Shown here piece after piece: positions 31,354-36,081 of a stretch of DNA of 36,081 bases (within the stretch, counting starts at the first letter, position 1; every line of letters starts with the position of its first letter). Origin of the DNA: Halopiger aswanensis. GTDB taxonomy: Archaea; Halobacteriota; Halobacteria; Halobacteriales; Natrialbaceae. A program made the translations under genes and the position numbers. The DNA lies in NCBI RefSeq assembly GCF_003610195.1, contig NZ_RAPO01000011.1:1-36081 (forward strand). Direction: 5' to 3'. Below the pieces are notes generated by a model that made no database searches, was not told the DNA's origin, and saw only the letters and a program-made list of their open reading frames with translations.

Positions 31354-31392
31354 TTAACCAACAAGCTTCTATTTACACTGACCGTTGGTTAA
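31354..31392. promoter_or_regulatory. Inverted repeat IR3
   Basis: TTAACCAACA (31354-31363) and CGTTGGTTAA (31383-31392), with 19 nt between and one mismatch at the inner base of the second arm. It lies 48 nt after PadR copy 4 and 109 nt before the ArsR/zinc-ribbon regulator. The following bases share ACCTG..GTCTAATTCG with the flank of IR2. Confidence 0.6.
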
Positions 31393-31501
31393 GAACCTGT
31401 TGTCTAATTCGTCGGCTGCCAGCTATCACTACTGCTGTGTCGGATCGGAGTATACGACTGGGGTTTCAATACTACTGCGAAACTGAGAGTGGGTACGGAC
31501 A

Positions 31502-32416
31502 ATGACAGAGAACCGTTCGGCGGCGGATATCTTTCGTCTTCTCGCTGACGATACTCGTGTTGATATTCTTCGCGCTGTTGCAGTTGCACAATACGAACTA
31601 GAGGAAGTTGGATCAGGTGCCGCTGTACTCGCGTTTTCTGAGATCTATGACCACGTTGACGTGGAGAATACGTCAAAGTTATCGTACCATCTCGGGGAGC
31701 TCACTGGGACCTATCTACGGAAAAGCGAGGACGGGTATTCGCTCTCACATGCCGGTGAGCGTATTGTTCGATTCATCCTATCTGGGAATTACGAGCAACC
31801 GGAAGCATTTGGTCCTGAACCGGTCAATGGAGTATGTGTCTTCTGTGGAGAGAATGCGCTTGAAGCAAGCCTCTCGCACCAGTTTTTCCGAATCGACTGT
31901 ACGGCGTGTGAGCAGCAGGTTACGGGTCAGCCGATAACGCCGGCACAGGTTAATACACGGGATGGCGATGCTCTCATTCGGAGTGTCAAGCTACGAAGTA
32001 CGGAGGATGCGAGACAGATTCGACAAAGAATGTGTCCGGAGTGTGGGGCACATCTCTCGGCTGATGTGATTCACGTGTCTGAGAGCGCGTTACCTGATGC
32101 TGATCCGTTTGTCGTGACGAGTTCCTGTGAGGAGTGCCTTCGAGAGTACAACAGTCCGTTGACCTACAGTGTCGTCTATCACCCGGCATCAATCGCGTTT
32201 CATTGGAATCATGGGGTAGATGTGACTACACGAGGTATCTGGGAGTTCCACGAATACGTCTACGATGGCCTTTGGACGTCCGAACGGACTGCGACTGATC
32301 CCGACGAGTACGAGGTGGTGTTACGTCATGGAGACGATGCAGTTCGGTTCTACTTGGATTCGACTGCGACGGTAGTTCGGACGGAGCGCGTGCGACGTGA
32401 GAGCGGTGTGTTTTAG
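31502..32416 (+). CDS. ArsR-like regulator with zinc-ribbon sensor domains
   Basis: A 304-residue protein. Residues 1-95 form an ArsR-type winged helix (IFRLLADDTRVDILRAVAVA, LSYHLGELTGTYLRKSEDGY, LSHAGERIVRFILSG). After it come three CxxC-type knuckles: CVFCGENALEA at about 112-115, CTACEQQV at about 138, and CPECGAHLSADV at about 179 with CEECLREY at about 211, which together can form two zinc ribbons. The C-terminal part is a beta-sheet domain (YEVVLRHGDDAVRFYLDSTA). This is the DUF7351-type architecture of haloarchaeal regulators. Inverted repeat IR3 lies upstream. Confidence 0.8.
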   Translation: MTENRSAADIFRLLADDTRVDILRAVAVAQYELEEVGSGAAVLAFSEIYDHVDVENTSKLSYHLGELTGTYLRKSEDGYSLSHAGERIVRFILSGNYEQPEAFGPEPVNGVCVFCGENALEASLSHQFFRIDCTACEQQVTGQPITPAQVNTRDGDALIRSVKLRSTEDARQIRQRMCPECGAHLSADVIHVSESALPDADPFVVTSSCEECLREYNSPLTYSVVYHPASIAFHWNHGVDVTTRGIWEFHEYVYDGLWTSERTATDPDEYEVVLRHGDDAVRFYLDSTATVVRTERVRRESGVF

Positions 32417-32624
32417 CGTTCCTAACAGAATTATTACGAAATCAGTGTTGAGCGAATAGCGGTACTAATTGGGTGACACTCTTACTCTACGTATTAGGTG
32501 TGTGTTCTCTCGCTTTTCTACTCAACCTTGGTTTTGAATCGAATCCGACCAATTATCAAATTTGCGATGGTTTTATCGGTGTTGCTGGTTCGACCCGTAA
32601 TTGCAGTCAACGGAGACCCAACCC

Positions 32625-33326
32625 GTGTCATCAAGCAACCCTCACGAACCAACAAGCCAGCAGAATCGAACACCGCGCGAAAGAACTGAGCAACAGCAAT
32701 CGAACGAGAGACGGTCGAAGTCAACCGAAGAAATCGCCGATGCGTATGCAGACGTAGCTGACAAGCTTGCCCGATGGCAGCACCTCGATCGACTATTCGC
32801 CGGTCAGTATCGTCGAAGCCAGTTCAGTGACGCGAACGACCGTGTGCTCGATGTCGCCTGCGGCACTGGGAGGAATTTCCGGTATCTCACATCGTCGAGT
32901 GAGGTCGTCGGTATCGACATCAGTGACGAGATGCTTACCCACGCCCACGACGTACTCGAGCGACTCGATCTGGACGGTACTGTCCAAGTGATGGACGCTC
33001 AGTCACTTGGATTCTCTGACAATAGCTTCGACGCTGTCATCTCGTCGTTCTCCACGTGCACGTTCCCTGACCCAGTTACTGCACTCCACGAGATGGAGCG
33101 AGTCTGTACGTCTGACGGTGAGATCTTGCTACTTGAGCACAGTCGCAGTGATGCTTCGCCGCTTGCCTGGCTCCAAGATTGGCGTGCCGAGTCCCACTAC
33201 GAGAAAAACGGCTGCCGACTGAACCACGATCCGCTGGAGACCGTCGAACAGGCCGGCCTCACAGTCGAGAACGTCTCGACCTCGTTCTTCGGTCTCGTCA
33301 CTACTATCGAAGTCACCCCGTCATGA
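32625..33326 (+). CDS. Class I SAM-dependent methyltransferase (UbiE-like)
   Basis: A 233-residue methyltransferase. Motif I is RVLDVACGTGRNFRYL, motif post-I is EVVGIDISDEML, VMDAQSLGFSDNSFDAVISSFS is motif II-III, and ILLLEHSRSDASPLAWLQDW is typical of the UbiE/COQ5 and Pseudomonas-type class. No ATG is available; GTG 32625 is preferred, with TTG 32601 as alternative. The first 30 residues are Ser/Gln/Asn-rich and probably disordered. Its TGA overlaps the ATG of the serine hydrolase. A lipid or quinone acceptor would suit the membrane-linked neighbours, but is not proven. Confidence 0.8.
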   Translation: MSSSNPHEPTSQQNRTPRERTEQQQSNERRSKSTEEIADAYADVADKLARWQHLDRLFAGQYRRSQFSDANDRVLDVACGTGRNFRYLTSSSEVVGIDISDEMLTHAHDVLERLDLDGTVQVMDAQSLGFSDNSFDAVISSFSTCTFPDPVTALHEMERVCTSDGEILLLEHSRSDASPLAWLQDWRAESHYEKNGCRLNHDPLETVEQAGLTVENVSTSFFGLVTTIEVTPS

Positions 33327-35002
33327 TGAACACCAGAACGACTGGAACCACGAGACGGTCGTTCCTCGGATGTCTCGGTGGGTTCGGACTCGGCAGCCTT
33401 GGAACCGCAGCCGGTCGAACGAACCCCACGGCCACCTCTCGAGCCGCCGACTCACGTTCAGGTGACGTTCCGTTCACGAACCCAGACGAACTCGAAGCGT
33501 TCGTTGACGAGGTAATGGCCGAACGAATTGGAACGACAACACCCGGAGCCACTGTCGCTATCGTCTCGGGAGATTCCGCCGTCCTCACCAAAGGATACGG
33601 TACTGCTGCTGTCGATGCTGACGAGTCGGTTCAGGCTGATGAGACAGCATTCCGGGTTGGATCGGTCGGGAAACTCGTGACATACACTGCCGTCATGCAG
33701 GGTGTCGAACGAGGCGTGCTCGACCTCGACGTCGACGTGAATACGTACCTTGAGGACTCAGCAGTCACTGTCCCGGACACGTACAGCAATCCTGTAACAC
33801 TCCGGCACCTTGGTACCCATACCGCTGGATTTGAATCTGCACTTGACCCCGGTATCGTCGCCGACCCAGCTGCACTTGACTCATTGGAGACGGTACTCGT
33901 CGATCAGCAGCGCTCACGCGTCCGTCCCCCTGGCGAGCTCGTCGGATACTCCAACTACAGTGCGGCACTCGCCGGCCACATCGTTGCTGAAGCTCACGAG
34001 ACGACGTTTGACGAGTACATCCAGTCTGAGATTCTCGACCCGCTCGGCATGTCTCACAGCACGTTCGCCCAGCCCATCTCTGACGATCAGCCTGGTGAGC
34101 TTGCCGCACCACACGTTAGCGACGGTGGGTCGTTCACGGTAGCTAACGACGTGTACATCAATATGCGTCCCGCGGGTTCGCTAAGCGCGACGGCGACGGA
34201 TATGGCGGCGTTCATGCGCGCACACCTTGGTGATGGTTCAGTCGGCGATGGGCGGATTCTAGACACTGAGACCGCCAAAACGATGCATAGTTGCCACCAT
34301 GTACGTCACCCAGCGGTCACGAATTGGCGATACGGATTCCACGAGTACGGGGACCCAGATGCCAACCTCATTGCTCACTCGGGTGCGACAGTTAACTTCA
34401 CGAGCCACCTGCTGCTCGCCCCGGACCACGATGTCGGGATCTTCGTTGCCTACAACACCAATCCCAGCGAGCTTCCGGCGGCTGTTGTTGATGATATCGT
34501 TAGGGGATACGGTCTCCAACCAGCACCGACATCGCCGACTCCGACTGCAGAACCGGGTAAGCAGGAACGCGCTGAAACCGTCGCTGGCGAGTACAGCCTC
34601 TCGTATCTCCCGGAAAGCGGTCCCCTTCAGGTAGTAGACTTGTTGGAACACGTGACCGTCGAACCAACGGACAATGGCGGTCTGCGTACGACCACGCTCG
34701 AGGGAAACGACCGGAAATGGATTGAAATCGAGCCGTACGTGTATCAAGAAGTCGGCGGCCACGATGTCCTCGCTTTCGAAGTTACAGATGGGGTCGTGAA
34801 CGTGCTGCACATGAGCAGTGAACCGACTGGTGTCTACCAACCAGTCCCGCTCCACGAACGCCAATTCGTCTCCGGCGGTGTCCTCGGAACGGCAGTAACT
34901 GGATTCGGACTCTCACTCGTAGGGTGGGGTGGACACAGCGCCTGGCAGCAGTGGAAGCAGCATCGGATCGACGATAAATCCGACACGGAGGACTCTGAAT
35001 GA
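33323..35002 (+). CDS. Tat-exported serine hydrolase of the beta-lactamase / penicillin-binding family
   Basis: A 559-residue enzyme. The N-terminal Tat-like signal is TTRRSFLGCLGGFGLGSLG. The class C beta-lactamase-type fold spans about 55-440 with the catalytic set Ser114-x-x-Lys117 (RVGSVGKL), Tyr209-Ser-Asn211 (YSNYS) and the HSG motif at 352-354 (AHSGATVNF). A beta domain follows, and the C-terminus carries a membrane helix (GGVLGTAVTGFGLSLVGWGG) and a basic tail, so the active domain faces outside. Archaea lack peptidoglycan, so an esterase or peptidase role is likelier than cell-wall work. It starts at ATG 33323 overlapping the methyltransferase stop and its own stop overlaps the next gene. 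Confidence 0.9.
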   Translation: MMNTRTTGTTRRSFLGCLGGFGLGSLGTAAGRTNPTATSRAADSRSGDVPFTNPDELEAFVDEVMAERIGTTTPGATVAIVSGDSAVLTKGYGTAAVDADESVQADETAFRVGSVGKLVTYTAVMQGVERGVLDLDVDVNTYLEDSAVTVPDTYSNPVTLRHLGTHTAGFESALDPGIVADPAALDSLETVLVDQQRSRVRPPGELVGYSNYSAALAGHIVAEAHETTFDEYIQSEILDPLGMSHSTFAQPISDDQPGELAAPHVSDGGSFTVANDVYINMRPAGSLSATATDMAAFMRAHLGDGSVGDGRILDTETAKTMHSCHHVRHPAVTNWRYGFHEYGDPDANLIAHSGATVNFTSHLLLAPDHDVGIFVAYNTNPSELPAAVVDDIVRGYGLQPAPTSPTPTAEPGKQERAETVAGEYSLSYLPESGPLQVVDLLEHVTVEPTDNGGLRTTTLEGNDRKWIEIEPYVYQEVGGHDVLAFEVTDGVVNVLHMSSEPTGVYQPVPLHERQFVSGGVLGTAVTGFGLSLVGWGGHSAWQQWKQHRIDDKSDTEDSE

Positions 35003-35406
35003 CAGATCAACACGTCCCTCAACACCGAACGGAGAATGCACGCGAACACGATAATCGAACTGGGTTCATGCACGCCGTCAAACACCGGATGACGAGTCCT
35101 CCGTGGCTCGCTCGCACAGCAGGCGTCGGCTTGAGTAGTGTCTCGATCGGGTTCGTCGGGCTCTTTCTCTTCGTCTTGGAATCTGGCGGCGAGGTCACAC
35201 TCTTTACACGACCGCTTGTAATGGAAGTCGCACTCGTTCTCCCGTATTTCATCGGAATCCTCACGCTCGGTACAACTGCTGGTGCCTTACTGGCATGGCG
35301 ATACCAATATTGGTCCCTACCTGTCCGCATCCATCAAACAGTACTGGCACTGCTAGGTATCGCGTTTAGCTGGCAGCTCGTGGTACTCGGATTCATAGCA
35401 TTGTGA
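34999..35406 (+). CDS. Small membrane protein of the serine-hydrolase operon
   Basis: A 135-residue protein. The first 35 residues are hydrophilic, followed by three membrane helices: TAGVGLSSVSIGFVGLFLFV, VMEVALVLPYFIGILTLGTT and VRIHQTVLALLGIAFSWQLV. The ATG at 34999 overlaps the serine hydrolase stop (ATGA), so it is translated in step with it and may anchor it or form a complex. The family is not recognised. Confidence 0.8.
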   Translation: MTDQHVPQHRTENAREHDNRTGFMHAVKHRMTSPPWLARTAGVGLSSVSIGFVGLFLFVLESGGEVTLFTRPLVMEVALVLPYFIGILTLGTTAGALLAWRYQYWSLPVRIHQTVLALLGIAFSWQLVVLGFIAL

Positions 35407-35499
35407 GGTTCACCACTGGGTAAAAGATGAAACTGAATAGGTTCCCATAGTGCTCATGCCACTCCTTTCTAAACGAAAAGCAGCGCGAGTTCCCCACCC

Positions 35500-35555
35500 T
35501 TCCGAAAACCGCAGGTTTTCGGCTTTCGCAAATCTTTGATTTGCATCAACACCGT
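35500..35555. repeat. Hairpin-forming end of an IS200/IS605-type element
   Basis: Two stem-loops follow each other: CCGAAAACC-gca-GGTTTTCGG (35503-35523) and GCAAATC-ttt-GATTTGC (35528-35544). Subterminal hairpins are the recognition sites of IS200/IS605 transposases. They lie just beyond the tnpA fragment on its 3' side. Confidence 0.55.
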
Positions 35556-35573
35556 GGGCGGGGGTGAAGCGCG

Positions 35574-35750
35574 TCACTCCGGCGCGTGTTCCGTCTGTTC
35601 GATATACCGCTCAACCACTTCCTCCGACACCGTTCCTGTCGTCCCCACGTAGTATCCGACCTTCCAGAATCCACCGCCCCAGAAATACGATTCTTGAATC
35701 TCGGGATACCGCTCCAGCAAGTGCTTTCCAGAGTAGGACTTGAACTGACG
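35574..35750 (-). pseudogene. IS200/IS605-type TnpA, C-terminal fragment
   Basis: The minus-strand frame ends at TGA (complement of 35574-35576) and reads KSYSGKHLLERYPEIQES, YFWGGGFWKVGYYVGTTGTV, SEEVVERYIEQTEH. WGGGFWKVGYYVGTTG is typical of Y1 single-strand transposases of the IS200 group. The 5' part is replaced from 35751 by the end of an IS6-type element, which interrupts the gene. Confidence 0.8.
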
Positions 35751-36081
35751 GGCACTGTCTAGTTTAGCACCTCGGCTGGCGTCTGTCCGTTAAGTGATTG
35801 ATGCGGTCGTTGTGTGTTATAGTAATGTACAAACTGCTCAAGCCATTCCCTGACGCTCGCCCGACTGCCCACCCACGAATTATGGAAGCGGTCAACCCGC
35901 ATCTTGAACGTCTGAAACCACTTTTCGATTAGGTTTCGCTCGACGTAGTCGAGCTGACCGCTTAACCCTAATCGAGAGAGGGCAGTCAGATAGCCGTAGC
36001 CATCAACGAGAAATACAGCTTCGGAGAGATCGTGTTTCTCGGTCAATCGATGCAGGAACACAGCGGCTGGATCGGTGCCTC
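35751..36081 (-). mobile_element. IS6-family (ISH15-like) insertion sequence, partial
   Basis: The left end is GGCACTGTCTAGTTTAGCA at 35751. The element extends past the window end. It is inserted into the IS200-type tnpA, so it is the younger insertion. The transposase is listed separately. Confidence 0.8.
35759..36081 (-). CDS. IS6-family transposase, C-terminal part (runs off the window)
   Basis: The frame is open to the window end, giving over 107 residues that begin GTDPAAVFLHRLTEKHDLS. It includes AVFLVDGYGYLTALSRL (catalytic Asp region), DYVERNLIEKWFQTFKMRVD (catalytic Glu region), HNSWVGSRASVREWLEQFVH and the typical end YYNTQRPHQSLNGQTPAEVL. It is a DDE transposase of the IS6 type that makes cointegrates. 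The stop lies within 20 nt of the terminal inverted repeat, as is usual in this group. Confidence 0.88.
   Translation of the reverse strand, partial: GTDPAAVFLHRLTEKHDLSEAVFLVDGYGYLTALSRLGLSGQLDYVERNLIEKWFQTFKMRVDRFHNSWVGSRASVREWLEQFVHYYNTQRPHQSLNGQTPAEVLN

Overview
The window reads as the genome of a halophilic archaeon (class Halobacteria). The evidence is acidic predicted proteins rich in Asp and Glu, twin-arginine (Tat) signal peptides, TATA boxes about 25-30 nt upstream of leaderless start codons, HalOD1, HTH-10 and phiH1-repressor type proteins, and haloarchaeal insertion-sequence ends. A genus cannot be assigned from sequence alone.

Layout. (a) 1-8.9 kb is an accessory, gene-poor region. 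It holds two short PadR regulators, a run of tiny zinc-ribbon genes ending in a frameshifted gene, a lipoprotein, a membrane-anchored extracellular nuclease, and then a provirus-like patch: a phiH1-type repressor with a palindromic operator, a HalOD1 gene, a decayed vapC copy and a tyrosine integrase. IS ends and gene fragments fill the gaps. (b) 8.9-19.7 kb is a GC-rich metabolic block: an FAD oxidoreductase; a PAPS-reductase-like protein followed by a small partner; and a minus-strand set of tripartite tricarboxylate transporter (TctC, TctB, TctA), acylating aldehyde dehydrogenase and type III CoA-transferase. These last genes together suggest uptake of a carboxylate, its activation to a CoA thioester and reduction to an aldehyde. 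A divergent aldo/keto reductase is broken by a stop codon at its catalytic lysine. (c) 20.2-25.6 kb is a sulfur-handling cluster: cysteine desulfurase with a methyltransferase, DsrE-like protein, HTH-10 regulator, rhodanese/persulfide-dioxygenase-like fusion and MFS transporter. A perfect 20-bp palindrome lies between the regulator and the rhodanese operon. (d) 26-36 kb is again accessory: small regulators, a Tat-exported protein with three CARDB-like repeats, two more PadR genes, an intact VapBC pair, an ArsR/zinc-ribbon regulator, and a three-gene operon (methyltransferase, penicillin-binding-like serine hydrolase, membrane protein). The window ends in an IS6-family element inserted into an IS200-type tnpA.

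The most unusual structure is a repeated regulatory module. Four related PadR genes lie in the window, and three copies of an inverted repeat (TTAACCAACA, 19-21 nt spacer, TGTTGGTTAA) lie next to three of them. Two of these modules are segmental duplicates about 31 kb apart. All functional calls come from reading the sequence; no database search was run.
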